A program made the position numbers and the translations under genes. Shown in pieces: positions 43,431 through 53,268 of a DNA stretch of 64,000 bases (its first letter is position 1; each line of letters starts with the position of its first letter). Location: positions 16,680 to 80,679 of the forward strand of contig NZ_JAEPBH010000016.1 in NCBI RefSeq assembly GCF_016632365.1, given 5' to 3'. The notes below the pieces were generated by a model that had not been told where the DNA came from, did not search any database, and saw only the letters and a program-made list of their open reading frames with translations. Source of the stretch: Tenebrionibacter intestinalis. Lineage in GTDB: Bacteria > Pseudomonadota > Gammaproteobacteria > Enterobacterales > Enterobacteriaceae.

Positions 43431-44045
43431 GCGCATTGTACATAATCCGCTGATGATTCCAGCCCCCGGCTTTACCGGAAAATAGCGCGCAGCGGAGAAA
43501 GGCCGCCAGACGCCCGCGTTTAAGGCCGCTCCTGCTGATTCTATGAATTCGCCTACAGCCAGCAAGTCTATCTGCGCAAAAACCCTTTTTGAGAGCGATA
43601 TTAACGTCGATAACCTCAGCATGCGCTATACGGCTTTGCCAACGCGCCGCCTCAACTTTCATTAACCCCTGACAGGCTGAGTTTCTGCGTTGAACGCGCG
43701 CGCCGCTGTAGCGGTAAATTTACCGTAAAAACCGCATATTTTTCTGTTATCGCTGGCCTTTTCTTATCCCGGAAGTGTAATGCCGGCACGCCTGCCCCCA
43801 GCCCGGAGTAATACACAGAGCAGGCAAACGCCATTTTCACATACGGCCAGAGACAGGCCGGTATGATTATCGCCTTGCCTGTAAAGCCATTTTGCTATTA
43901 CTGGCTGCCAGAACAGCACGTTTTATCGTGCCGGGGAAGGGGCGCATTGCCCGGCAGAAATTTGTAATTAAGGGCAACCGCGCTTATAAACGGCGGTAAC
44001 ATTCCTTTTTGCGGCATCCCGGCGCTCCCCCTGAGTCTCAGGAGC
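43431..44045. other. Intergenic region between yegH and asmA, no gene seen
   Basis: About 600 bases without a frame I can support on either strand. It holds a perfect 14-base palindrome CGGTAAATTTACCG (43712-43725). Short frames in it do not resemble proteins I know, and stops are spread in all frames, so it may contain an old, unrecognisable gene remnant. Confidence 0.5.
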
Positions 44046-44083
44046 GGCAATGGCGGGAATGTTCAAATTTTCCCGCCACTGCC
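44046..44083 (-). terminator. Strong hairpin downstream of asmA
   Basis: GGCAaTGGCGGGAA pairs with TTCCCGCCAcTGCC, 14 bp with one mismatch and a 10-base loop, 25 bases past the asmA stop. No clear T-run follows on the minus strand. Confidence 0.5.
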
Positions 44084-44107
44084 AGCGTTATAGCTCGCAA
44101 CCCGCTG

Positions 44108-45970
44108 CTAGCGTCTGTCGCGCTCCTCCAGCAACTGCTGTACATCGCGCGCTTTACTGCTGTCTTTATTACGCTCGGCCCACGCCTTCAGGCGGCGCTT
44201 CCCTTCATCTTCCAGCCGGTCACGCAGCACGCGATCCACATCCAGATGGTAGTTCAGTTGATTCCACGAACCGTAGATGCGCAACGGAATAGGCGTTTGC
44301 TTTAACTTTTCAACCAGCTCGCCCTTCTCTTCCCAGCCGCCGGTCACCTGCACGGCGAAGCGCGCGTCGCACTGCTCTTTTACCAGATCGAGCGCACCTT
44401 CTCCTGTCAGCGCCAGCACTGACGACTGCCCTGCCATTTGCTGAAGTTGAAGCTGGCCGTTATTAAGAATTGCGCTGGCGCTAAAGCGCTGCATGACCGT
44501 GGCGTTATCGTCGTTTGAAACCGCCTGCGCGTTGCCGCTGTTGCGCGTAACGGCGCGCTGCACAAGCTGCTGGAAATTCATCCCCTCAAGCTTCGAATTG
44601 GTCATTTCCACACTGGCGCTTCCCTGCCAGCTATGGCGAAACGCTTCGGCGTCAATCCGGCTTCCGCTAAAGCGCCCGCGCATCGACAGGTTGCCGGAAA
44701 GCGCCAGCGGATAGTCAAACGCGCGCAAAATCGGCGCAATATCAACCTCCTTCACCTGCGGCTGAAAAACGACGCGAGACCGCGCGCCGCGCGCATCTAT
44801 CTCGCCCGGCAGTGAAATCATCCCTTTGCCATAATGACCGTCAAGCTGTTCAATACTGAGTAGTCCGTCCCGATTAATAAAATGTGCGCTGACATTGCTG
44901 AACGTCAGTCCACGCCAGCGCAGGCTGGCCACATTCAACGCCGCCTCGCCCAGCGAGCGATGGAGCAGGCTGTAAGCCGGAACATCCTCGCCGCCGGCGA
45001 TAACCGGGCGCGGCAACACCGCAGGCGACGCCTGTCGGCTGTCGTCGCCCTCTCCTTCGCCCTCCACGCGCGGTATACGCGCTATCAGCGAATCAAGGTT
45101 CAGATTGTCAGAAGCCAGATCGAGCCGCCAGCGCGTTTTCTCGCCCAGCACCACCGACATCCCGCCGCGCAGCGAGCTGTCATTAGCCGCCAGCTTAAGG
45201 CTGGAAATACTCAGGCGCCTCGGCTCCTCTTCCCAGCGCGCCTGGAGCGTCCCGTGGCCACGAATGCCCTGCGCTGGTAAATCCGCGCCCTGGAGCTGGT
45301 AATCAAGCCGGGTAATAGTGGCGTTAAAATCGCTGTCGCCGCTGCAGGCGTCAAGCACCGCGTCTAAGCTCAGGTTCAGGTCGCGCTGATCGCGGTTAAC
45401 GCGCCCGCTCAATGCTATCCGGGCCTGACGATGCTGCGTTTTTTCAAGCTCAAGCTGAATATTGCGCACAGTAAACTGCTCATCATCGGCGTGCTGGAAT
45501 ACCAGCACGCTGTCGACAACCTGAAGTCTGCCGATATCAAACGACCAGCCCCGGTGTTCGCTGACGCGCGCACGGGTTTCGCCAGGCGCGACCGGCGCAT
45601 TTTCAGGCCGTCGCTCTTCGCTCTGCGGCGTAAGCTGAATCACCGCCTTTTTCAACATCACCTGCTCAACCTGAAGCCGGTGTGACAACAGCGGCAACAG
45701 CGCCACATCAAGACGCATATTATCAGCGCTTACCAGCGGTTCGCTGCCCCCGGGAGCCGTGAGCGACATACGTCCGGATAAAATGCTAAGTTGAGGCCAG
45801 ACGTGCCAGCGCAGCGCGCCGTCAAGCGTTAGCTTATAGCCGCTGCGCTGCTCAACGGTCTGCACCATATATTGACGAAAATCGTTGGGGTTAATCAGCA
45901 GCACCAGCGCCGTCAGGCCAGCAAGCAGCACGACCAGCAAAATCATCAGCGCAGTTAAAAGTCGTCTCAT
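44108..45970 (-). CDS. asmA: AsmA, inner-membrane-anchored AsmA-family protein
   Basis: 620 residues (E. coli 617). One N-terminal membrane segment (about 5-27, LLTALMILLVVLLAGLTALVLLI) anchors a long periplasmic domain of the AsmA family, which forms a beta-groove proposed to carry lipids between membranes. In E. coli, asmA mutations suppress OmpF assembly mutants and lower LPS content. Conserved parts include 'LTLDGALRWHVWPQL' near the N-terminus and 'WEEKGELVEKLKQTPIPLRI' near the end. It is downstream of dcd in the same direction with a 21-base gap, as in E. coli. Confidence 0.95.
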   Translation of the reverse strand: MRRLLTALMILLVVLLAGLTALVLLINPNDFRQYMVQTVEQRSGYKLTLDGALRWHVWPQLSILSGRMSLTAPGGSEPLVSADNMRLDVALLPLLSHRLQVEQVMLKKAVIQLTPQSEERRPENAPVAPGETRARVSEHRGWSFDIGRLQVVDSVLVFQHADDEQFTVRNIQLELEKTQHRQARIALSGRVNRDQRDLNLSLDAVLDACSGDSDFNATITRLDYQLQGADLPAQGIRGHGTLQARWEEEPRRLSISSLKLAANDSSLRGGMSVVLGEKTRWRLDLASDNLNLDSLIARIPRVEGEGEGDDSRQASPAVLPRPVIAGGEDVPAYSLLHRSLGEAALNVASLRWRGLTFSNVSAHFINRDGLLSIEQLDGHYGKGMISLPGEIDARGARSRVVFQPQVKEVDIAPILRAFDYPLALSGNLSMRGRFSGSRIDAEAFRHSWQGSASVEMTNSKLEGMNFQQLVQRAVTRNSGNAQAVSNDDNATVMQRFSASAILNNGQLQLQQMAGQSSVLALTGEGALDLVKEQCDARFAVQVTGGWEEKGELVEKLKQTPIPLRIYGSWNQLNYHLDVDRVLRDRLEDEGKRRLKAWAERNKDSSKARDVQQLLEERDRR

Positions 45971-45991
45971 AGCGTCCTCAACAACGGCGGC

Positions 45992-46573
45992 TCAGTCCTT
46001 GTCGATGCGGCTGGCAACCGCGCCCTGCTGGTCATGATATTTTGCATCCTGTCGCCGGTTATATGGCCTGTCTGCCGGGCCGGTTAGCGGCTCGAAGCTG
46101 AGCGCGCCAATCATCATCCCCGGACGCAGCGCCAGCGGCAGTTTGCCGGAATTGAAAAATTCCAGCACGATGCGCCCGTGCCAGCCGGGATCGATACGGT
46201 GCGCGGTTACGTGCACCATCAGTCCAAGGCGCGCCAGCGACGAGCGTCCGTCCAGCCAGCCGACAAGATCGGCGGGCAATGTCACGGATTCATGCGTCAC
46301 CGCCAGCGCCAGTTCGCCGGGATGAAGATAAAACGCTTCGCCATCCTTAAGCACAATCTCGTCGCTCATCACGCGATCCAGCGCGGCGCTGACTTCATCC
46401 TTCGGGCCGCTCAGGTCGATAAACGCCGCCGTATGGCCGCTGAAAGTGCGAAATTCATTACCCAGCCGCACATCCACGGTGGCGCCGTTAATACGCTCAA
46501 CCGGTGGACGCGGCGTAATGGCTAAACGCCCGGCATCCAGCCAGGCCTCAATATCACGATCGCACAGACGCAT
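45992..46573 (-). CDS. dcd: dCTP deaminase
   Basis: 193 residues, the E. coli length. It deaminates dCTP to dUTP, the main source of dUMP for thymidylate synthesis in enteric bacteria. '[13 protein letters not shown]' opens the chain. '[26 protein letters not shown]' includes the substrate-binding Arg and the catalytic Glu. '[12 protein letters not shown]' is the conserved C-terminal strand. It forms the udk-dcd-asmA run. Confidence 0.96.
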   Translation of the reverse strand: MRLCDRDIEAWLDAGRLAITPRPPVERINGATVDVRLGNEFRTFSGHTAAFIDLSGPKDEVSAALDRVMSDEIVLKDGEAFYLHPGELALAVTHESVTLPADLVGWLDGRSSLARLGLMVHVTAHRIDPGWHGRIVLEFFNSGKLPLALRPGMMIGALSFEPLTGPADRPYNRRQDAKYHDQQGAVASRIDKD

Positions 46574-46679
46574 TGCACGTTCTCCTTCTGGCTTATATGT
46601 GTTTTACCTTGTCACAGTGCGATGCTGATAACCACGCCCTGTGGACATAAACGCGACCAACGCCAGGCAGGCGCGTCAG

Positions 46680-47321
46680 TTATTCAAAAAACTGGCTGAT
46701 TTTCGCCTTCAGAATATCAATGGCGATACGGTTTTTGCCGCCGCGCGGCACGATAATATCAGCATACTGTTTAGACGGGTCGATAAACTGCAAAAACATG
46801 GGACGCACAGTCTTTTGATACTGCGCCATCACCGAGTCCATAGAGCGACCGCGCTCGTTCACATCGCGCCTGATGCGGCGCATCAGGCAGATATCCAGCG
46901 GCGTATCAACAAATATGGAGAAATTCATCTCCTGGCGCAGGCGCGTATCGGTCAGCAACAAAATCCCTTCCAGAATAATCACTTTCTTCGGCTCAATATG
47001 TACCGTCTCGCAGGTACGGGTATGCTCGCTATAGCTGTAAACCGGCAGCTCAATGCCTTTCCCTCGCTTTAGCATCTGTAAATGCTGGAACAAGAGATTA
47101 TGATCCATTGCGTTAGGGTGATCGTAATTTGTTTTAACCCTCTCTTCCATCGAGAGATGACTCTGGTCTTTGTAGTAGCAATCTTCCGGGATAACACCGA
47201 TATGTTCATCGCCGACCTGTTCGCGCAACTCACGATATAGCGTGCTGGCAATAAGGCTTTTTCCTGAAGCTGATGCGCCGGCAATCCCGATAATGACGCA
47301 CTGATGAGGCTTGTCAGACAT
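46680..47321 (-). CDS. udk: Uridine kinase
   Basis: 213 residues, the E. coli length. It phosphorylates uridine and cytidine with GTP or ATP in pyrimidine salvage. The P-loop is 'GASASGKSL' (about residues 14-22). '[11 protein letters not shown]' and '[10 protein letters not shown]' bind the nucleoside, and '[18 protein letters not shown]' is the lid. It precedes dcd with a gap of about 105 bases. In E. coli the diguanylate cyclase gene yegE separates udk from alkA; here it is absent. Confidence 0.96.
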   Translation of the reverse strand: MSDKPHQCVIIGIAGASASGKSLIASTLYRELREQVGDEHIGVIPEDCYYKDQSHLSMEERVKTNYDHPNAMDHNLLFQHLQMLKRGKGIELPVYSYSEHTRTCETVHIEPKKVIILEGILLLTDTRLRQEMNFSIFVDTPLDICLMRRIRRDVNERGRSMDSVMAQYQKTVRPMFLQFIDPSKQYADIIVPRGGKNRIAIDILKAKISQFFE

Positions 47322-47427
47322 AAAATAGAAGACCTGATCTTACGGATAGTTTTTAAGGAAGGGCGGCGCCGGAGCGCCAGACGCCGCAATTATAGGGACT
47401 TCCCACAGTTGATACCAGAAAAACGCG

Positions 47428-48270
47428 TCAACCCGGCCGCCAGCTCTCGCTATTCCATACGTGCAGCAGCGCGTAAGAGCGCCAGGGTTGCCAGCGTACG
47501 CTGTAGCGGCGCGTCTGCGACACCGTCATTCCGGCAAACCGTTGTTTCACCGCATAATCATCCGGCAGAAAAATATCCGCGGCCTGCCAGCCGCGCAGCG
47601 CATAGTAGCTGGCCGTCCAGCGTCCGATGCCCGGCAGCGTCATTAATTCTTTTATCCCCTGCGCCACGTCAGCGGGCGGCGTTAGCGGAAATTCCCCTTC
47701 CAGGCACAGCCTGGCGATATGAATAATCGCCTGCGCGCGGCGCAGCGGCATACCCAGCGCGTTGAGCTGCTCCGGCGCAAGTATCGCCAACTGCTCCGGG
47801 CGCGGAAACAGCCGCCAGCCGGGGTAGCCCGGCAGCGGATCGCCCCACGCCTGTACAACTTTTGCCGTAAGTTTTGCCGCCATCGCCACGCTAACCAACT
47901 GGCCCAACACGGCGCGAACGGCTTGTTCAAAGGGGTCCATACATCCCGGCAGGCGCAGACCGGGCCGGGCGGCGGCAAGCGTACCGAGGTGCGAGAGCAT
48001 TACTGTCGGCTCAAGGGCCAGGTCGAACAGCGCCGTAACACGCGCCAGCACCGCCGCCTGCACCGGCAGCAGGCCGTCGCTGAGCGTAATCGCAACCCGG
48101 TTAGCCGCCGGATGGGGTCTCACCGCCAGTATGCCGCAGCAGCCGCTAATCGCAAGGCTTCGGCGGTAAGCCGTCGCGCTAACCGTTTCAATACCCGCCA
48201 CGGCGCGTGCGCCGAGAAAATCCAGCATCCACGCCCAGTCACAGGGCGGGTGATAATCCAGCGTCAGCAT
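47428..48270 (-). CDS. alkA: DNA-3-methyladenine glycosylase II AlkA
   Basis: 280 residues (E. coli 282). This base-excision glycosylase has broad range for alkylated purines. The N-terminal AlkA domain (about 1-110) starts 'LTLDYHPPCDWAWMLDFL'. The helix-hairpin-helix GPD domain has 'LPGIGRWTASYYALRGW', and the catalytic Asp is in 'FLPDDY'. I chose the ATG at 48270 (MLTLDYHPP) rather than 48315, to match the E. coli start. It stands alone and is divergent from yegD. No ada-like gene is adjacent. Confidence 0.92.
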   Translation of the reverse strand: MLTLDYHPPCDWAWMLDFLGARAVAGIETVSATAYRRSLAISGCCGILAVRPHPAANRVAITLSDGLLPVQAAVLARVTALFDLALEPTVMLSHLGTLAAARPGLRLPGCMDPFEQAVRAVLGQLVSVAMAAKLTAKVVQAWGDPLPGYPGWRLFPRPEQLAILAPEQLNALGMPLRRAQAIIHIARLCLEGEFPLTPPADVAQGIKELMTLPGIGRWTASYYALRGWQAADIFLPDDYAVKQRFAGMTVSQTRRYSVRWQPWRSYALLHVWNSESWRPG

Positions 48271-48404
48271 AGCGTATTCCTTTTTATTTCCCCCACTGAG
48301 CATAACCGCTCGCACCGCTGAACGCCTTGCTTTTCAATTCTGTTTGCCGGGCACAAAACTTTCCGCTAAAGTCGCCCCCCTCTTCACCGGCACAGAGATG
48401 ACGC

Positions 48405-49760
48405 ATGTATTTAGGTTTTGATTACGGCACGGCTAACTGCTCGCTGGCGGTAATGCGCAACGGCATGCCGCACATGTTAAAAATGGCCGGCGACGCATCG
48501 CTGCTGCCGTCAATGATTTGCGCGCCTACGCGTGAAGGGGTAAGCGAATGGCTGTGGCGACACCAGCAGGTCGCCCCGGGCAGCGACGAAAATCAGGCGC
48601 TGCTTAAGCGCGCGGTGAAGAGCAACCGCGATGAAGATATCGTTATTACTCCCGCCAGCGTACAGTTTGGTCTGGCGGCGCTGGAGAGCTATATGGACGA
48701 ACCGGATGAAGTCTGGTTCGTAAAATCCCCCAAATCGTTTCTCGGCGCCAGCGGCCTCAAGGCGCAGCAAATCGCGCTGTTTGAAGACCTGGTGTGCGCG
48801 ATGATGCTCTATGCCCGCAAGCAGGCAGAAGAGCAGCTTGACGCACAGGTCACGCAGGCGGTAATTGGCCGCCCAATTAACTTCCAGGGCCTCGGCGGCG
48901 AGGAAGCTAACGCGCAGGCGACAGGCATTTTATCGCGCGCAGCCCGGCGCGCCGGGTTTTCTGACGTGGTATTTCAGTTCGAACCGGTAGCTGCCGGGCT
49001 GGAGTTTGAAGCCTCGCTAAACAAAGAACAGCGAGTGTTGGTCGTGGATATCGGCGGCGGCACAACCGACTGTTCGCTGCTGCTGATGGGGCCTTGCTGG
49101 CGCGATCGCCTCGATCGTGAACACAGCCTGCTCGGCCACAGCGGCTGTCGCGTGGGCGGCAACGATCTGGATATCGCCGTGGCGTTTAAACAACTGATGC
49201 CGCTGCTGGGCCTTGGCGGCAAAACGCAAAAGGGCATCGCCCTGCCCGCGCTGCCGTGGTGGAACGCCGTCGCTATTAACGACATACCCGCGCAAAGCGA
49301 ATTTTACAGCAGCGCCTGCGGCCGACTACTGGCGGACTTAGTACGTCATGCCTGCGAGCCGCAAAAGGTGGCCCGCCTGATGAAAGTTTGGCGCCAGCGC
49401 CTGAGCTATCGGCTGGTTCGCTGTGCCGAAGAGGGGAAAATCGCGCTTTCTGAGCGCCATTGCGCCACGCTGCGCCTGCCGTTTATCGCCGATGCGCTGG
49501 AAACAGAAATGGACGGCGATGCGCTGGCCACAGCGCTGGCTCAGCCAGTACAGCGTATTCTGGAACAGGTAACGCTCGCGCTGGCCGCATCCCGACAGAC
49601 GCCTGACGTAATTTTTCTTACCGGCGGCAGCGCGCGTTCGCCGCTGATTAAACAGGCGCTGGCTGCGCTGTTGCCGCAGACGCCTGTGGCCAGCGGCGAC
49701 GATTTCGGTTCGGTCACCGCCGGGCTGGCACGTTGGGCAAAGGTGGTATTTAGCGGCTAA
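48405..49760 (+). CDS. yegD: YegD, Hsp70-like ATPase-domain protein
   Basis: 451 residues (E. coli 450). Actin/Hsp70-type ATPase fold: 'FDYGTANCSLAV' is the phosphate-1 motif and 'VVDIGGGTTDCSLLLMG' the phosphate-2 motif. 'FLTGGSARSPLIKQAL' is the adenosine motif. There is no substrate-binding domain like that of DnaK, so this is a chaperone-fold ATPase of unknown client. The next gene downstream is a convergent chemoreceptor gene instead of the E. coli yegI/yegJ region. Confidence 0.93.
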   Translation: MYLGFDYGTANCSLAVMRNGMPHMLKMAGDASLLPSMICAPTREGVSEWLWRHQQVAPGSDENQALLKRAVKSNRDEDIVITPASVQFGLAALESYMDEPDEVWFVKSPKSFLGASGLKAQQIALFEDLVCAMMLYARKQAEEQLDAQVTQAVIGRPINFQGLGGEEANAQATGILSRAARRAGFSDVVFQFEPVAAGLEFEASLNKEQRVLVVDIGGGTTDCSLLLMGPCWRDRLDREHSLLGHSGCRVGGNDLDIAVAFKQLMPLLGLGGKTQKGIALPALPWWNAVAINDIPAQSEFYSSACGRLLADLVRHACEPQKVARLMKVWRQRLSYRLVRCAEEGKIALSERHCATLRLPFIADALETEMDGDALATALAQPVQRILEQVTLALAASRQTPDVIFLTGGSARSPLIKQALAALLPQTPVASGDDFGSVTAGLARWAKVVFSG

Positions 49761-49938
49761 GCACACCGGTAACCGCTGAAGTTAAACGACGCGAAACCGG
49801 TTACGGGTACCGATTAGCGCCGGAATAAAACCCAGTGGGATAAAAGCTGCGGGTATTTTGCAAATGACCGGCGAGGCATGGCGCGCCTGTCGCGCTAAAC
49901 ACACCAGGCGAAAGCCCGCTGCCCTGGCCGCGTATTGC

Positions 49939-51726
49939 TTAAATCCGAAACTGCCCCACCACTCCGGTCAGTTCGTTGGCCTGTCGCTGAAGCGCCGAGG
50001 TTGCCGATGACGTCTGTTCCACCAGCGCGGCATTCTGCTGAACCATACTGTCAAGCTGCGCCACCGCGCGGTTAATTTCGCTAATGCCCTGGGTCTGCTC
50101 AGTCGCCGTCTGGTTAATTCTCGCCATGATCGCGGTAACCGAGGTGACGCTGGCGACGATATCATTCATGGTATCGCCCGATAGCTGGACCTGTTTTGCT
50201 CCGGACGTAACGCTTGCGACCGTCGCGTCAATCAGCGCGCGAATCTCCTTCGCCGCCCCGGCGCTACGGCTGGCCAGGTTGCGCACTTCATTTGCCACCA
50301 CGGCAAAACCGCGACCCTGCTCGCCCGCGCGCGCCGCTTCCACAGAAGCATTCAGCGCCAGGATATTAGTCTGAAAAGCGATGCCGTCAATAACGCTGAT
50401 AATATTGCCAATCTTCGCTGACGCGTCCTCAATGGCCTCCATAGTATGTATCACCTCACTAATGGATTCGCCGCCGCGGCGCGCAACGTCCGCAGCCGCC
50501 AGAACGGCGACATTGGCTTCATTCGCCGCGCTGGCGGAGTTTGCCACCGTGGATGAAATTTGCTCAAGCGCGGCGGACGTCTGCTGAAGATTCGCCGCCG
50601 ACGCCTCGGTACGGGTGGACAAATCCAGCGTCCCGGCGGCAATTTCATCGGCTGCGGCGCGCACCGACTCGCTGCTAGCGCGCAGGCTCCTCATTACCGT
50701 AGCCAGCTTATCGGCGAATCGGTTAAAGGCGCTGGCAATCTGCGTCACCTCATTATTGCCATCCACGTCCAGACGGCGCGTCAAATCCTGGTCGCCGGAG
50801 GCGATAGCATCCATTGAGGCGCGAATACGCTCAAGCGGGCTTAAGCTACGACGGATTATCACATTAACAATCACGCCCGAAACGGCGATAAGCAGCACCA
50901 GCATCAGCGCCGAGATTTTAAGCTGGTTATGCATGCCTTTAGCGACCGTAGCTTTATCCATCGCCACCGCAACATACCAGTCAGTATTTTTCACCGGCAG
51001 AGCAATAATCCAGGCAGGCTCGCCAGCTACCGAGACTTCCACAGGGCGACCGGATGTCAGCAGCGACGATAACTTAAGGTTGTCGATAAGACTGGAAAGC
51101 GGCTTAAGCGTCAGGTCGTCACGTGGATGGGCAATAATCGTGCCATCAGCGCCGATAAGCATGCCGAAACTGTTCTCGCCTGGGTGGATGGCGCGCACAT
51201 TTTTAATAATAGCCTCCATGTCAATATCGCCGGTCACAACACCTTTGAGTACCCCGCCGTCGATGCGCGGCGCCGATACGGAAACCGTCATTTTACCGCT
51301 AACCATATCTCTGTAAGGATGCGTGACGATCAACTGCCCCGCGCTGGCCGCCTGCTGATACCAGGGGCGCGCGGTCGGATCGACATTTTCAGGAATGCGG
51401 GAAGGCTCAGGCGACAGGATGCGTTTATCCGCTAGCGCAAAAGCCATAAATTCAAAACCGCCCGCCGTTTGCGCCTGCTTCATCAGCGCTACGGGATCGG
51501 ACGCGCCAGGCTGTTGCGCCAGCGCATTAATAAGCGCCGTTTTAGTCTCAATCCACTCTTCAACCGTAGTTTTGGTGCAGGATGCCAGGGACGTCAGGGT
51601 CGCATTCGCGGCGCTCAGGTTGGCGCGATCGCTGATATAGCTATTAATCGCTGTGTTAATTACCAGCGAAAATGCCACAATCAGCGAGGTCGCCAGTAAA
51701 ATCCGGTTGCGTATAGAGCTAACCAT
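49939..51726 (-). CDS. Methyl-accepting chemotaxis protein with a dCache-type sensor domain
   Basis: 595 residues. A membrane segment at about 10-30 is followed by a periplasmic double-Cache-like domain (about 35-270; '[25 protein letters not shown]' is typical). A second membrane segment (about 273-293) and a HAMP domain (about 296-348) follow. The signalling hairpin has the tip '[33 protein letters not shown]'. The ligand is unknown; dCache receptors often sense amino acids or organic acids. The C-terminus ends 'GVVGQFRI' with no NWETF-type pentapeptide, so it would rely on other receptors for efficient CheR/CheB recruitment. E. coli has no receptor gene at this place. Confidence 0.92.
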   Translation of the reverse strand: MVSSIRNRILLATSLIVAFSLVINTAINSYISDRANLSAANATLTSLASCTKTTVEEWIETKTALINALAQQPGASDPVALMKQAQTAGGFEFMAFALADKRILSPEPSRIPENVDPTARPWYQQAASAGQLIVTHPYRDMVSGKMTVSVSAPRIDGGVLKGVVTGDIDMEAIIKNVRAIHPGENSFGMLIGADGTIIAHPRDDLTLKPLSSLIDNLKLSSLLTSGRPVEVSVAGEPAWIIALPVKNTDWYVAVAMDKATVAKGMHNQLKISALMLVLLIAVSGVIVNVIIRRSLSPLERIRASMDAIASGDQDLTRRLDVDGNNEVTQIASAFNRFADKLATVMRSLRASSESVRAAADEIAAGTLDLSTRTEASAANLQQTSAALEQISSTVANSASAANEANVAVLAAADVARRGGESISEVIHTMEAIEDASAKIGNIISVIDGIAFQTNILALNASVEAARAGEQGRGFAVVANEVRNLASRSAGAAKEIRALIDATVASVTSGAKQVQLSGDTMNDIVASVTSVTAIMARINQTATEQTQGISEINRAVAQLDSMVQQNAALVEQTSSATSALQRQANELTGVVGQFRI

Positions 51727-51918
51727 TACGTCTCCAAAAATAACGCTACATTAATCGTGAAAGAAGTTATCGTTTGGAGGCGCGAATACTTGCATTATTT
51801 ACGTTACTTAATGTAAACCGCGCCGACGCCCGACGCGATTTTGTCGCAGGCAAACTTACCTTTCAATGGAGGGGCAGAGCCCTGTTGGCCGCTCTGCGCG
51901 TAAATCCCTGGGTTCTTC

Positions 51919-51940
51919 CATATTTCCTCCATCTTTATGC
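51919..51940 (+). promoter_or_regulatory. Possible BaeR box upstream of mdtA
   Basis: TATTTCCTCCATCTTTATGC resembles the BaeR consensus TTTTTCTCCATDATTGGC that precedes mdtA in E. coli. It is about 65-85 bases upstream of the mdtA ATG. Several positions differ, so it is only a candidate. Confidence 0.45.
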
Positions 51941-52005
51941 GTCTTACGCCAGCTAAACTAGTATCATCACGCCTAAATCGTTTCAGGAACGGATAACGTC
52001 AATTT

Positions 52006-53268
52006 ATGAAAGGCACACAAAAATTTCGCTGGCCGTGGCTGCTCGGCGTTTTCGTAGTCATCGCCGCCGCGTTTTTTTTCTGGCGCGCCCATTATACGAG
52101 CGATAACAGCCCCCGGGCGCAGGCGTCCGGGCAGCAGAAACCCGGCGCCGGCGGGCGACGCGGTATGCGCGGCCCGCTGCCGCCGATACAGGCCGCCACG
52201 GCAGCCCGCGAATCCGTACCGCGCTACTTAACCGGCCTTGGCACCATTATCGCCGCCAATACCGTGACCGTACGCAGCCGCGTGAACGGCCAGCTACTGG
52301 CGCTGCACTTTCAGGAAGGTCAGCAGGTCAAAGCCGGCGATTTACTGGCAGAAATCGATCCCAGCCAGTTTAAGGTGGCGCTGGCCCAGGCTCAGGGGCA
52401 GCTAGCGAAGGATAAAGCGACGCTCGCCAATGCCCGGCGCGATCTGGCGCGTTATCAACAACTGGCGAAAACGAATCTCGTCTCCCGCCAGGAGCTTGAT
52501 GCCAAACAGGCGCTGGTCAATGAAACCGCCGGCATCATCAAAGCGGATGAAGCCTCGGTCGCCAGCGCACAATTGCAGCTTGACTGGAGCCGCGTTACCG
52601 CCCCCATTGATGGCCGCGTGGGCCTTAAGCAGGTGGATATCGGCAACCAGATAGCCAGCGGCGATAGCGCCGGTATTGTAGTGCTGACCCAGACTCACCC
52701 CATCGATCTTGTGTTTACGCTGCCGGAAAGTGAAATCGCCACCATTATGAAAGCGCAAAAGGCGGGCCGGACGCTGAGCGTGGAGGCCTGGGATCGTACG
52801 AACAAACAGAAACTCAGCGCCGGTAAACTACTGAGTCTCGACAATCAGATTGACGCGACCACCGGCACCATCAAACTGAAGGCGCGCTTTGATAACCTTG
52901 ATGATGTTCTGTTCCCCAACCAGTTCGTCAACGCCCGTATGCTGGTAGATACTCAGCACGACGCGGTGGTTATTCCCGCCGCCGCGCTGCAAATGGGCAG
53001 CGACGGTCACTTTGTCTGGGTGCTGAACGCCGAAGGCCGCGTCAGTAAACACAGCGTAACCACCGGCATCCAGGACAGCCAGAAAGTCGTGATTACCGGC
53101 GGCCTGTCGGCAGGCGATCGTGTGGTAACCGACGGTATTGACCGCCTGACCGAAGGCGCGAAAGTAGAAGTGGTTGACGCGCACAGCGCGAGCGCGAATG
53201 AAGAAAAAACCGCCGCGCCGCGCGAAAAAGGCGGCCAGGGCCGCCCAACGCAGGGAGCGCGCTCCTGA
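52006..53268 (+). CDS. mdtA: Multidrug efflux periplasmic adaptor MdtA
   Basis: 420 residues, an RND membrane-fusion protein. The N-terminal anchor is at about 8-27. The lipoyl/barrel-sandwich domain has '[33 protein letters not shown]', and a coiled-coil hairpin of about 60 residues follows. The beta-barrel and membrane-proximal domains end in a charged tail. MdtA connects the MdtBC pump with TolC; in E. coli it exports novobiocin, bile salts and other drugs. It is the first gene of mdtABCD-baeSR, under BaeR in E. coli. Its stop shares one base with the mdtB ATG. Confidence 0.95.
   Translation: MKGTQKFRWPWLLGVFVVIAAAFFFWRAHYTSDNSPRAQASGQQKPGAGGRRGMRGPLPPIQAATAARESVPRYLTGLGTIIAANTVTVRSRVNGQLLALHFQEGQQVKAGDLLAEIDPSQFKVALAQAQGQLAKDKATLANARRDLARYQQLAKTNLVSRQELDAKQALVNETAGIIKADEASVASAQLQLDWSRVTAPIDGRVGLKQVDIGNQIASGDSAGIVVLTQTHPIDLVFTLPESEIATIMKAQKAGRTLSVEAWDRTNKQKLSAGKLLSLDNQIDATTGTIKLKARFDNLDDVLFPNQFVNARMLVDTQHDAVVIPAAALQMGSDGHFVWVLNAEGRVSKHSVTTGIQDSQKVVITGGLSAGDRVVTDGIDRLTEGAKVEVVDAHSASANEEKTAAPREKGGQGRPTQGARS

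Noticed and set aside
43520..43665. Possible TonB-dependent receptor C-terminal fragment on the plus strand
   Set aside because: Only a faint resemblance in a few residues with stops upstream; not enough to call a pseudogene.
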